Positions 6,933 through 13,608 are shown, numbered from the stretch's first letter. The stretch: 16,794 nucleotides of DNA from an uncultured bacterium (GCA_903920485.1 CAIXMG010000023.1:1-16794), one strand, 5' to 3'. Numbers and translations are program-made. The notes: generated by a model not told the origin, from the letters alone.

Positions 6933-6939
6933 ACGGATG

Positions 6940-6948
6940 AGTATACCA
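6940..6948 (-). promoter_or_regulatory. Extended -10 of the methyltransferase
   Basis: TGG-TATACT on the minus strand, seven bases before ATG 6932. It decides the start choice for this gene. Confidence 0.5.
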
Positions 6949-6979
6949 GGTTCGACGCCGAATAAAAACGACATACATA

Positions 6980-7008
6980 TTGATTAAAGTCAACGATCAT
7001 GATACAGT
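6980..7008 (+). promoter_or_regulatory. Probable promoter of the 262-aa membrane protein
   Basis: TTGATT (6980-6985), a 17-base spacer ending in TGA, then TACAGT (7003-7008). The predicted transcription start is near 7015, giving a leader of about 35 bases to ATG 7050, with an A-rich purine tract (AAAAAAGAAAAAAA) directly before the start. Confidence 0.45.
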
Positions 7009-7049
7009 TGCGGCAAGAAAAACATTCCCAAACAATAAAAAAGAAAAAA

Positions 7050-7838
7050 ATGAAACACCTCCAGACTACCGACGAGGCGCTTGCCCGCAAGCTCCTGTTG
7101 AAGATAACTCCCGACCAATTACCATCCATGTTCTTTGCCCTGGGTTTGGATCACTCAAAAATGTTGGCCGGTTCTGAGGCCGCGAACAAGTACGACAGAA
7201 AGAACTCGCTGATAGGATCCATGCTCACCGCCTTCCTCATCACGGCGATAACGTGCTATCTTTGCCGCAATGAGGCTCGCTTGCTCTTCGAGGCAGGGTT
7301 TCCCAGGATGGGATTCGGCTTTGCGGCAATAGTAGCGGCGTTGCTGCTTGGTGGAGTGCTTTTTCTCCCCACCGTGTGGTACGACCGCTTGGTTATCAAA
7401 AGACTCCTCAAGAGGGCCAGACTGATCGACCGGGACGTGCTTCTTACTGTTCATGCAGAAATGATCTGTCATTGCCTTGGGAAAATCGAGTACCGAGGAA
7501 TCAGCGACAAGTCCACCTATGACCTGCTTTCATTCGGAGAAGCACTTGGTGAGATTCCAAAGGACCTCTTGGGCACCGTTTATGCCAAAGCGACATCCTG
7601 GTACTGGACACTCGTCCAAAGGGCATGCAGGCACTATCAGGGAACCCTTGACCAAGTAGAGTACTCGCCCGAAGGAAGGCGGAGGGCCCGCCACGCTGCG
7701 ATCAATGCAATTCACGGCATCGTCGAGACATGGAAAGATCGCGCTGACATCCTTGACGCAATCGACCCTCATCTCAAATTTTACGAGACTTATCTGGAGC
7801 TGCTGAGTTATGCGAAAGCTGGCCGCTCCAGAACTTAA
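7050..7838 (+). CDS. Hypothetical membrane protein, two helices (262 aa)
   Basis: No family is recognised. An N-terminal domain of about 50 residues (helical, with KITPDQLPSMFFALGL) precedes two hydrophobic helices at about 54-72 and 88-109, separated by a short charged loop. A basic stretch (KRLLKRARLIDRD, about 117-129) and a helical C-terminal domain of about 130 residues follow. By positive-inside reasoning both the N-terminus and the large C-terminal domain face the cytoplasm. I placed the start at ATG 7050. The frame stays open to 6999, but the extra 17 residues are mostly Lys/Gln-rich and overlap the predicted promoter. It is followed by a strong bidirectional terminator and is otherwise isolated. 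Confidence 0.65.
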   Translation: MKHLQTTDEALARKLLLKITPDQLPSMFFALGLDHSKMLAGSEAANKYDRKNSLIGSMLTAFLITAITCYLCRNEARLLFEAGFPRMGFGFAAIVAALLLGGVLFLPTVWYDRLVIKRLLKRARLIDRDVLLTVHAEMICHCLGKIEYRGISDKSTYDLLSFGEALGEIPKDLLGTVYAKATSWYWTLVQRACRHYQGTLDQVEYSPEGRRRARHAAINAIHGIVETWKDRADILDAIDPHLKFYETYLELLSYAKAGRSRT

Positions 7839-7856
7839 CAACAAAAAGGTAAACCG

Positions 7857-7890
7857 AAAAAGACCGGCACCCATGGGTGCCGGTCTTTTT
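7857..7890. terminator. Strong bidirectional terminator
   Basis: A 34-base perfect palindrome, AAAAAGACCGGCACCC followed by its complement around a CATG centre. It sits between the convergent 262-aa gene (stop 7838) and the surface-protein gene (stop 7900). It is GC-rich in the stem, with A/T runs at both ends. Confidence 0.9.
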
Positions 7891-7899
7891 ATTTACCCC

Positions 7900-10800
7900 T
7901 TACTGATGACCATTGATGTACGCTCGAGTCTTCGGCCCGAAGGACCCGTCGGCAACGAGGCCGACACTTTTCTGGAAGGCCTTCAGCCCCCTCTGGGTCG
8001 CGCTTCCAAAGTAGTCCGTTTCCTTACCTGCCGAAACGACGGCGAATCCGTGAAGTCCCAGATATTTCTGAAGCTTCTTAACGTCGGCACCATTGGACCC
8101 CTTCTTCAGGTTTCTTGTGAACAGCAAGCCGAGGGTCCCCGGTATTGTCGCCACGTACCCCGTGCCGGCAGCTGAAACCTGTTGATACTCGCACGCCGTA
8201 TTGCCCGGCAACGGGTAGGTGTCATAATTCGTAGCCTTCGGGTCCATGCAGGCGTAGGCCCGGCCGCCGGAGACGGGGGCCGACGACTGCTGCACCACAG
8301 GGGCAACAGGAGCTGGCGCGTCTCCGACCGTAAAGGAATACGCCGCGGGATCGTTCTGATCCCATCCCATGACGAACTGTCCGGGACCCTGACCACCGAA
8401 CCCGGCCACGACCCAGTAATAGGTTCCCTTGGGAAGCGTCTGACCCTCCGAGCCGCCCTCATATTGTCCGCCTGCGTCCGCCGCCTGGCCGACCGTGAAT
8501 GACTGCGCCCCGGGTGCATGACCCATTTCAACGTATACGAGGACGACATGGGACTCGTCAATGACTGGAGCATTGAGGATAGCAACGAGATACCCTACCT
8601 GCGCGGACGGATCCTGAGAGTCGGTAAGATTCCAAGTAATCGTCGGCTGGGTACTCGTAGTGCTTCCGTCGCTTACGAGACCTACGGGTCCGAGGTCAGT
8701 CGGGGTTGGCGCAGGATTTCCACCGCCTCCACCGCCTCCACCGCCTCCACCGCCTCCAGTACTACAAGAGTTTGTGGTAAAGCTTTGATTACCACCATAC
8801 GTGGTTCCTGTTCTGCCAACTGCGTAGGCGCGAAAATCATACGACGTGTTGCAGGTAAGGCTTGTCGCATTCAAATTATAAGTACCCGAATTGAAACTAC
8901 TTGATGTTTCTGATACGTTCGCCATTGAATAAGTTGTGTCAGTTCCAATATTGAATCCACGTTCGGTGATTACATCATTTCCCGCAATATTTTCGATATC
9001 ACCATTGAGAGTTTCAGTCGTTTGACTAACGGAGTTCGCGCTGTTTGTGGTAACGGTTGGAGGATTCACCGTAATCACTGACACATCGATCTTGTAATAC
9101 ACCACGGGAAGACTCGCGGGCGTAAGTTCAACAATGAAGAAATCACCGTCGGAGACGGCATCGGTACCGTCGTATGCCGCATCAGTCGCGAAGCCGCTGA
9201 AGTCGGCACCGTTTGAATATTTCACGACCTTTGTGATCGAAGCTTCCGGATCGACAGCCTGAAATGCGGTAACGTACGAACCCGCATTAGACGTGTCCGC
9301 CGCTTCGGTGTTCGTGATCGTTCCTGAACCGTCATCCTGGATGGTGCCAAGCGATGACCCGGGATTGCCATTGTTCGTAATGGCAATCCCCTTGATGGTG
9401 GAGGTCAATGCAACTGCAATCTGATCACAGGGGCCTCCGTCGGTAATCGTCCAAGAATTACCGGAGACGAGAGTTCGACGAGCAGAAACTGCCGAACAAT
9501 ACTTACTGCCTCCCGCATCAAAAGAAACGCTGCCCGATACTCCTCCCGAAACCCAGCCATTGAGGAGCGCGTCATAGTTCGTGGTGGACAAGGTTCCAGA
9601 GAACATGTAATTCATACTGGTGACATTCGAAACGTTCCAAGAACCGAGATTCTGGTCAAACGCGGCATCGCCGAAGAACATCGTGCCCATTTCAGTCACC
9701 TTTGACGTATCCCAGCCGCCAATATCCTGATTGAAAGGAGTGTCTGCGAATACTCCGCCCATGTCGGTGACATTCGAGGTATGCCATGAGCCAAGGGGCT
9801 GATCGAAGGACGAGGCACCGGAGAACATGCTATCCAGGCTGGTGACATTCCCAATGTTCCATGAGTCCAGCGGCTGGTTGAAGGGACTTTCCCTGAACAT
9901 GTCGCTCATATCGGTAACGTGCGACACGTCCCAGGAGGAAATATCCTGATCAAAGGATGAGGCAAAGTTGAACATAAAACCCATATCAGTAACATTCGAG
10001 GTGTTCCATGAATTCAGTGGCTGGTTGAAGGGGGTATATGCGAACATGTCGCCCATATCCGTGACATGCGAAACATCCCACGAATTGAGCGGCTGGTTGA
10101 AGGAGGTGTCATCGGCAAACATGGCATTCATGCTGGTAACATTCGAAGTGCTCCACCCGGAGATATCCTGATCAAAGGCGGTATCGTTATAGAACATACC
10201 ACCCATGCTCGTCACATTCGAGACATTCCAGGAATTTAAGGGCTCGTTGAAAGCGGTGTCACCCTGAAATATCCATGTCATGCTCGTCACGCTTGAGGTG
10301 TTCCAGCTGTTAAGAGGTTGGTTGAAAGAGGTGGCACCGCTGAACATGTAGCTCATGTCCGTGACGTGCGACACGTCCCAGGAAGAGATATCCTGATCGA
10401 AGGACGAGGCGTCGGAGAACATATTGTCCATATCCGCGACACTCGAAGTATCCCATAAATTCAGAGCCTGGTTGAAGGAAACAGCTTCAAAAAACATGTC
10501 ACTCATGTCCGTGACACTGCCAGTGTTCCATGAGTCCAGCAGCTGGTTGAAGGAGGAAGAGCCGTAGAACATGCTACTCATATTCACAGCGTCCACGGTA
10601 TTCCATGAACTTACATCCTGATCGAAGGAGGTTGCATAAGCGAACATGTTGCTCATGTCCGTGACGTTCGACACGTCCCAGCCGTCGATGTTCCCGTTGA
10701 AGTTTGAATCACCGTAGAACATGGCTCTCATATCCGTGACGTTCCCGACGTTCCATGAGTCGAGAGATTGGTTGAAAGAGGTATCGTCCGTAAACATGAA

Positions 10801-11484
10801 GCTCATGTCCGTGACATTCGAAGTGTTCCATCCCGAGGTGTCCTGGTCGAAGGAGGTGGCACGTAAGAACATGCCGTGCATGCTCGTGACGTTCCCGGTG
10901 TTCCAGGAATTAAGTGGCTGATTAAACGAGGAATCCTGGAAGAACATGGAATCCATGCTGGTGACGTTCGACACGTCCCAGCCGTCGATGTTCCCGTTGA
11001 AGTTTGAATCACCGTAGAACATAAGGTTCATGTTTGTAACCCCGGAAAGATCCGGCATGTCAGTCGCCGAAAATGTTGTCAGTCCGGTACATCCTTCAAA
11101 AGCAGCACTCATCGACTGCCACGAATTGTTCCCCCACTGCAGGACATCGGTAAGATCAGGTGCGTCTGACGCACCGTTAAAGTAGACCGCGGGGAACGTC
11201 CCCGTGATCGTCACGTCATACACGCCACTTGCAGCATAGGTGTGGGATGCATCACCTGTATCACCTGAATCAGGAGTTGTTGAATCTCCCCAATCTACGT
11301 TGTAGTTGTAGGCATAACTTGAATTGGTCGGAATCGTAATGGTCAAGTTGTTCGACGGAACCGTCCACTGGGTTACGAAGGCGCCTGCGGTATAGGCAAG
11401 CGTTGTTTTCGGGACGAGGAGGACTGCAGCAAAGAGGACTAGTGCGAAGGAGACAACCTTCTTGAAGGAGGAAAGATTTTTCAT
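7900..11484 (-). CDS. BspA/DUF285-repeat surface protein with peptidoglycan-binding C-terminus
   Basis: This 1194-aa protein is probably a secreted adhesin. In order it has: a Sec signal peptide (1-30, likely cut after TLA); a PKD-like fold (about 55-95; VDWGDS, HTYAASGVYDVTITG); twenty repeats of 24-25 residues (151-645) with the pattern DM..MF..-x-SFNQPL/FDQDI-xxWNTSNVT; the usual repeat cap (NYDALLNGW ... GNSWTITDGG); a beta-rich segment; a fibronectin-III-like domain (about 805-905); Gly13 (910-922); another beta domain; a Cys-containing DPKATNY motif; and a peptidoglycan-binding domain 1 (about 1123-1194; LKKGSNGADVKKLQKYL, DGSFGPKTR). The repeats belong to the DUF285/BspA family, often involved in surface adhesion. 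The C-terminal domain suggests non-covalent wall attachment. An extended -10 (TGG-TATCAT) lies 18 bases before the ATG. The ligand is unknown. Confidence 0.93.
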   Translation of the reverse strand: MKNLSSFKKVVSFALVLFAAVLLVPKTTLAYTAGAFVTQWTVPSNNLTITIPTNSSYAYNYNVDWGDSTTPDSGDTGDASHTYAASGVYDVTITGTFPAVYFNGASDAPDLTDVLQWGNNSWQSMSAAFEGCTGLTTFSATDMPDLSGVTNMNLMFYGDSNFNGNIDGWDVSNVTSMDSMFFQDSSFNQPLNSWNTGNVTSMHGMFLRATSFDQDTSGWNTSNVTDMSFMFTDDTSFNQSLDSWNVGNVTDMRAMFYGDSNFNGNIDGWDVSNVTDMSNMFAYATSFDQDVSSWNTVDAVNMSSMFYGSSSFNQLLDSWNTGSVTDMSDMFFEAVSFNQALNLWDTSSVADMDNMFSDASSFDQDISSWDVSHVTDMSYMFSGATSFNQPLNSWNTSSVTSMTWIFQGDTAFNEPLNSWNVSNVTSMGGMFYNDTAFDQDISGWSTSNVTSMNAMFADDTSFNQPLNSWDVSHVTDMGDMFAYTPFNQPLNSWNTSNVTDMGFMFNFASSFDQDISSWDVSHVTDMSDMFRESPFNQPLDSWNIGNVTSLDSMFSGASSFDQPLGSWHTSNVTDMGGVFADTPFNQDIGGWDTSKVTEMGTMFFGDAAFDQNLGSWNVSNVTSMNYMFSGTLSTTNYDALLNGWVSGGVSGSVSFDAGGSKYCSAVSARRTLVSGNSWTITDGGPCDQIAVALTSTIKGIAITNNGNPGSSLGTIQDDGSGTITNTEAADTSNAGSYVTAFQAVDPEASITKVVKYSNGADFSGFATDAAYDGTDAVSDGDFFIVELTPASLPVVYYKIDVSVITVNPPTVTTNSANSVSQTTETLNGDIENIAGNDVITERGFNIGTDTTYSMANVSETSSSFNSGTYNLNATSLTCNTSYDFRAYAVGRTGTTYGGNQSFTTNSCSTGGGGGGGGGGGGGNPAPTPTDLGPVGLVSDGSTTSTQPTITWNLTDSQDPSAQVGYLVAILNAPVIDESHVVLVYVEMGHAPGAQSFTVGQAADAGGQYEGGSEGQTLPKGTYYWVVAGFGGQGPGQFVMGWDQNDPAAYSFTVGDAPAPVAPVVQQSSAPVSGGRAYACMDPKATNYDTYPLPGNTACEYQQVSAAGTGYVATIPGTLGLLFTRNLKKGSNGADVKKLQKYLGLHGFAVVSAGKETDYFGSATQRGLKAFQKSVGLVADGSFGPKTRAYINGHQ
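8719..8758 (-). repeat. 9-bp tandem repeat encoding a Gly13 hinge
   Basis: The plus-strand unit CCACCGCCT is repeated just over four times. On the coding strand it reads as thirteen consecutive glycines (residues 910-922). Unit loss or gain keeps frame and changes the hinge length by three residues. Confidence 0.85.
9550..11034 (-). repeat. Twenty-unit 75-bp coding repeat array (DUF285)
   Basis: Twenty consecutive units of 75 bp (three of 72 bp, units 14, 16 and 18) encode residues 151-645. Units diverge in sequence, but one 62-base block is identical between units 1 and 5, 300 bp apart. The centre of each unit alternates irregularly between FNQPL and FDQDI. Confidence 0.9.
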
Positions 11485-11502
11485 ATTAGTTTTGTTGCTC
11501 CC

Positions 11503-11511
11503 ATGATACCA
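11503..11511 (-). promoter_or_regulatory. Extended -10 of the surface-protein gene
   Basis: TGG-TATCAT on the minus strand. The predicted start leaves a leader of about 11-12 bases before ATG 11484. The promoter lies between tRNA-Thr(CGT) and the gene, so read-through from the tRNA is also possible. Confidence 0.4.
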
Positions 11512-11540
11512 CTAACGGCACCCCAAAGCACCCCTTTCTG

Positions 11541-11613
11541 AGCCGTTGGACAGGATTGAACTGTCGACCCCCACTTTACGAAAGTGGTGCTCTACCAACT
11601 GAGCTACAACGGC
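11541..11613 (-). tRNA. tRNA-Thr (anticodon CGT)
   Basis: A complete 73-base cloverleaf. The acceptor is GCCGTTG / CAACGGC with a U discriminator, the D arm is GCTC-AGTTGGTA-GAGC, the anticodon stem is CCACT / AGTGG around TT-CGT-AA (anticodon at 11578-11580), the variable loop is 5 bases and the T arm is GACAG-TTCAATC-CTGTC. CCA is not encoded. It decodes ACG. An extended -10 (TGC-TATAAC, 11627-11635) lies just upstream, and the surface-protein gene follows 57 bases downstream on the same strand. Confidence 0.97.
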
Positions 11614-11626
11614 AAAATACCCGTAT

Positions 11627-11635
11627 GTTATAGCA
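11627..11635 (-). promoter_or_regulatory. Extended -10 of tRNA-Thr(CGT)
   Basis: TGC-TATAAC on the minus strand, 13 bases upstream of the mature 5' end. It is divergent from the glycosyltransferase promoter about 25 bases away. Confidence 0.5.
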
Positions 11636-11659
11636 AACTTTTTTGAAAATGCCTAGTCG

Positions 11660-11668
11660 TGATATGAT
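11660..11668 (+). promoter_or_regulatory. Extended -10 of the glycosyltransferase gene
   Basis: TGA-TATGAT, six bases (GGGTTC) before ATG 11675, predicting a leaderless transcript. No Shine-Dalgarno is present. Confidence 0.5.
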
Positions 11669-11674
11669 GGGTTC

Positions 11675-12397
11675 ATGATTTCATTCATCATTCCCACGCG
11701 GAACGAGGAAAAGGCACTTGGAAGGACCTTGGGATGGATCAAGGAACTTTCCCTTCCCCACGAGATCATCGTGTCCGACGGCGGAAGCACCGACCGCACG
11801 TGCGATATCGCACGCGAACACGGATGCAGGATAGTCACCCATGACGGCAAGGAGCGCCAGACGATCGCAGGAGGTCGCAATGCTGGAGCTGCTACTGCGA
11901 CGGGAACGTACCTGGCCTTCGTCGATGCGGACGTGCAGATACCGAAGATCAACGAATTCTTCGCAAATCTTCTTTCGGTGTTTCAAAAAGACAAGGGAAT
12001 GGTTGCGGCAACGACCTTCTATCGCGTCTTCCCCGAGATGGCAACCATCGGCGACCGAATCGTCTTCAATGCGCTCGGCTACGAGTTCTGGTTCTGCAAC
12101 AATGTCCTTGGCATCGGAAACTCGAGTGGTGAATTCCAGATGATCAACCGTAGCGCGTTCCGTAAGGTCGGCGGATACAACGAACGACTCGTCGCCGGCG
12201 AGGACAACGAGCTGTTCTACCGCCTTTCGAAAAAGGCTGGCAAAACCTATTTTGCAAGGGACCTCACCATCTACCACGAAGGCCGCCGCGCCCACGCGAT
12301 CGGCTGGCCACGACTTCTGATGCAATGGGCCCTCGACGGGTTCATGGTCATCTTCACGAAGAAGGCGTGGAGCAAGGAGTGGAAGGAGATCCGATAA
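11675..12397 (+). CDS. Family 2 glycosyltransferase
   Basis: The product transfers a sugar from a nucleotide-sugar donor with inversion; donor and acceptor are unknown. The GT-A fold is shown by an N-terminal ISFIIPTRNEE strand, IIVSDGGSTDRT (31-42, nucleotide-binding Asp), the metal-binding DAD (84-86, FVDADVQIP) and an acidic GEDNELFYR motif (175-183) typical of the catalytic base region. The 240-residue length is one catalytic domain. A hydrophobic stretch near the C-terminus (LLMQWALDGFMVIF) could associate with the membrane. It may act in glycan or glycolipid synthesis. The start is set by the IIPTRNE motif beginning at residue 5 and by the -10 at 11663-11668. A remnant of endonuclease V starts five bases after its stop, suggesting the two were once one operon. 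Confidence 0.92.
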   Translation: MISFIIPTRNEEKALGRTLGWIKELSLPHEIIVSDGGSTDRTCDIAREHGCRIVTHDGKERQTIAGGRNAGAATATGTYLAFVDADVQIPKINEFFANLLSVFQKDKGMVAATTFYRVFPEMATIGDRIVFNALGYEFWFCNNVLGIGNSSGEFQMINRSAFRKVGGYNERLVAGEDNELFYRLSKKAGKTYFARDLTIYHEGRRAHAIGWPRLLMQWALDGFMVIFTKKAWSKEWKEIR

Positions 12398-12402
12398 AAC
12401 CT

Positions 12403-12597
12403 ATGAAGGATTTTGACGTAACGCCAAAGGAAGCCATCGAACTTCAGAAGCCGCTTCGCGACTCGTTGAAGCATGTTTCGCTGAAAAAGACCGTGAAGTA
12501 TGTTGCAGGCGCATTTGTTGAGCAACAAGTTTTCTTTCTAACTTTTAATCCCAGGATGCTCCTCAAGGTATTTATCTCTGATGTATACTCCTGCTAA
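12403..12597 (+). pseudogene. nfi: Endonuclease V N-terminal fragment (truncated)
   Basis: Endonuclease V nicks DNA (or RNA) near deaminated adenine (inosine). The first 37 codons resemble the family's N-terminus: TPKEAIELQKPLR (7-19), then KTVKYVAGA (29-37). In intact proteins this strand is followed by the first catalytic Asp (VAGxDV). Here the resemblance stops exactly after VAGA (12513). The next codons (FVEQQVFFLTF) look unrelated and the frame closes at 12597, overlapping the end of the opposite-strand gene. All catalytic residues are missing, and no later fragment is seen in the window. Base composition becomes more AT-rich at the break. This is a truncated remnant left by insertion or deletion. 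The family call is by recognition of a short segment and is moderately sure. Confidence 0.6.
12515..12545 (+). terminator. Possible hairpin terminator at the nfi break
   Basis: TTGTTG-AG-CAACAA followed by GTTTTCTTTCT on the plus strand. It could end transcription from the glycosyltransferase gene. The stem is short and the tight loop would open to about six bases, so this is a weak call. Confidence 0.35.
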
Positions 12598-13053
12598 AGT
12601 CGGAAATGTTTCCCTGACATCAGGATGCTCATAGAGATATACTTTTATTCTATTGAGGATTCCATCAGTAACCATATTCTCAAGGAAAGAATAAATGGCA
12701 TAATTCTCTACCTCTAATTTTGTCTCAGGTCTTTTTGAACTGATAATAGAGAAAAACTTATCCTTGTTATTCTCCAGAATTGCCGGAAATCCAACCTCTT
12801 GCAATATGCGCCGACCTTCTGGTTGAATTTGGAATGGGCTCATAGCCTTAATCAAGCTTGTATCCAGTTTTCCCTTACTGCTTGCCAAATGGGTTATCAG
12901 GACAAGCAAATTATCTTTCATAATCCCAATCGGCTTACCAAGAGAATATCGAAGATACACAACGCCAAACACTATTAAAAATGCGAGTACCGCAAAAGGA
13001 TAGTTCGCAGGCGTAATCCCAAAAGAAACCAGGGTTGATAGGATACCTTCCAT
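12538..13053 (-). CDS. Hypothetical membrane-anchored protein (171 aa), AT-rich
   Basis: No family is recognised. A hydrophobic helix at about residues 18-36 (YPFAVLAFLIVFGVVYLRY) is followed by a soluble, mainly helical domain rich in Lys, Glu and Ile (LDTSLIKAMSPFQIQPEGRRILQEVGF ...). Basic residues directly after the helix suggest a cytoplasmic domain. The gene is visibly more AT-rich than the glycosyltransferase and gyrA and lies between the broken nfi and tRNA-Thr(GGT), so it was probably acquired. ATG 13053 is 8 bases after a TATATT (13062-13067 on the minus strand). It converges on the nfi remnant. Confidence 0.65.
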   Translation of the reverse strand: MEGILSTLVSFGITPANYPFAVLAFLIVFGVVYLRYSLGKPIGIMKDNLLVLITHLASSKGKLDTSLIKAMSPFQIQPEGRRILQEVGFPAILENNKDKFFSIISSKRPETKLEVENYAIYSFLENMVTDGILNRIKVYLYEHPDVRETFPTLAGVYIRDKYLEEHPGIKS

Positions 13054-13111
13054 ATCATTGCAATATACACTGTGCAGCTAAATTTTTTCTAAAGAGAATT
13101 TCAACAAAATG

Positions 13112-13184
13112 AGCCATTGTCGGGAATCGAACCCGAGACCTCGTCATTACCAATGACGTGCTCTACCAGCTGAGCTACAACGGC
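13112..13184 (-). tRNA. tRNA-Thr (anticodon GGT)
   Basis: A complete 73-base cloverleaf. The acceptor is GCCGTTG / CAATGGC with one G-U pair and a U discriminator, the D arm is GCTC-AGCTGGTA-GAGC, the anticodon stem is CGTCA / TGACG around TT-GGT-AA (anticodon at 13149-13151), and the T arm is TCGGG-TTCGATT-CCCGA. CCA is not encoded. Its 5' half is almost identical to tRNA-Thr(CGT). It decodes ACC/ACU. The promoter is at 13249-13277. Confidence 0.97.
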
Positions 13185-13191
13185 AAAAGGC

Positions 13192-13240
13192 GTCGCGCGG
13201 GGAATCATTAACCCCCAAGGTCAACACCTCCCAACGCGAC
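13192..13240 (-). promoter_or_regulatory. Structured leader of tRNA-Thr(GGT)
   Basis: Between the predicted transcription start and the tRNA, GTCGCG / CGCGAC (13235-13240 with 13192-13197) closes two inner hairpins. These are AGGT / ACCT (13226-13229 with 13218-13221) and GGGG / CCCC (13212-13215 with 13199-13202). It is presumably trimmed by RNase P and may help processing. Whether the fold has a role of its own is unknown. Confidence 0.35.
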
Positions 13241-13248
13241 TGCCCCCT

Positions 13249-13277
13249 ATCCTACTAGACTTTCTTGAATATTTCAA
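13249..13277 (-). promoter_or_regulatory. Promoter of tRNA-Thr(GGT)
   Basis: On the minus strand: TTGAAA (13272-13277), a 17-base spacer and TAGGAT (13249-13254). The -35 interleaves with the divergent promoter at 13265-13293 around the near-palindrome TTGAATATTTCAA. Confidence 0.55.
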
Positions 13278-13293
13278 GTTTTCGTGCTATTTT
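13265..13293 (+). promoter_or_regulatory. Promoter of the tRNA-Met/tRNA-Asp unit
   Basis: TTGAAT (13265-13270), a 17-base spacer ending in TGC, then TATTTT (13288-13293). The predicted start lies about 35 bases ahead of tRNA-Met. Confidence 0.55.
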
Positions 13294-13333
13294 GTTCAGG
13301 CTTGCCCCGAGCTTGTCGAGGGGCGACACGATT

Positions 13334-13410
13334 GTCAGAGTAGCTCAGTTGGTGAGAGCGCGGCACTCATAACGCCGAGGTCGTGGGTTCGACTCCCACC
13401 TCTGACACCA
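13334..13410 (+). tRNA. tRNA with CAT anticodon, probably elongator Met
   Basis: A complete cloverleaf. The acceptor is GTCAGAG / CTCTGAC with an A discriminator and an encoded CCA (13408-13410), the only one in this window. The D arm is GCTC-AGTTGGTGA-GAGC, the anticodon loop is CTCATAA (CAT at 13368-13370) and the T arm is GTGGG-TTCGACT-CCCAC. The anticodon stem CGGCA / CGCCG has an A-C mismatch next to the loop. The G1-C72 pair rules out initiator. A lysidine-modified tRNA-Ile2 cannot be excluded from sequence alone. Confidence 0.93.
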
Positions 13411-13433
13411 CGGTTTCCGTTTTGGCACATCTG

Positions 13434-13442
13434 TGCTAGAAT
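13434..13442 (+). promoter_or_regulatory. Extended -10 ahead of tRNA-Asp
   Basis: TGC-TAGAAT, 17 bases upstream of tRNA-Asp, with no clear -35. It could be a second promoter within the Met-Asp unit. Confidence 0.4.
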
Positions 13443-13459
13443 CGAAACCTTGACAATTT

Positions 13460-13533
13460 GCAGCCGTAGCTCAACTGGTTAGAGCACCCGCCTGTCACGC
13501 GGGAGGTTGAGGGTTCAAGTCCCTTCGGCTGCG
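13460..13533 (+). tRNA. tRNA-Asp (anticodon GTC)
   Basis: A 74-base cloverleaf. The acceptor is GCAGCCG / CGGCTGC with a G discriminator (typical for Asp), the D arm is GCTC-AACTGGTTA-GAGC, the anticodon stem is CCCGC / GCGGG around CT-GTC-AC (anticodon at 13494-13496), and the T arm is GAGGG-TTCAAGT-CCCTT. CCA is not encoded. It lies 49 bases after the encoded CCA of tRNA-Met. Confidence 0.97.
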
Positions 13534-13560
13534 CAACGAAAGAAGTAAAGGAATGGTAAG

Positions 13561-13594
13561 AAAAAAGTAAAGGCCCGCTTTCCCCTGCTTTTTT
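13561..13594 (+). terminator. Probable terminator of the Met-Asp tRNA unit
   Basis: AAAAAAG (13561-13567) pairs with CTTTTTT (13588-13594), with an inner AAG / CTT pairing. The stem is AT-rich and only moderately stable. It lies between tRNA-Asp and radC. Confidence 0.4.
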
Positions 13595-13608
13595 CCTGCA
13601 GCGAAAAA

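Noticed and set aside
9550..11034. Regular 75-bp repeats suggesting a CRISPR array or DNA satellite
   Set aside because: The units are coding, keep frame, and translate to DUF285 repeats; there are no unique spacers.
11509..11530. TGCCGTTAGTGGTA on the minus strand, similar to the start of the neighbouring tRNA-Thr
   Set aside because: Only about seven bases match and no cloverleaf can be built, so it is not a tRNA fragment or att site I can support.
13192..13240. The folded tRNA-Thr leader as a small SRP RNA
   Set aside because: It is too short and lacks the conserved SRP apical motif.
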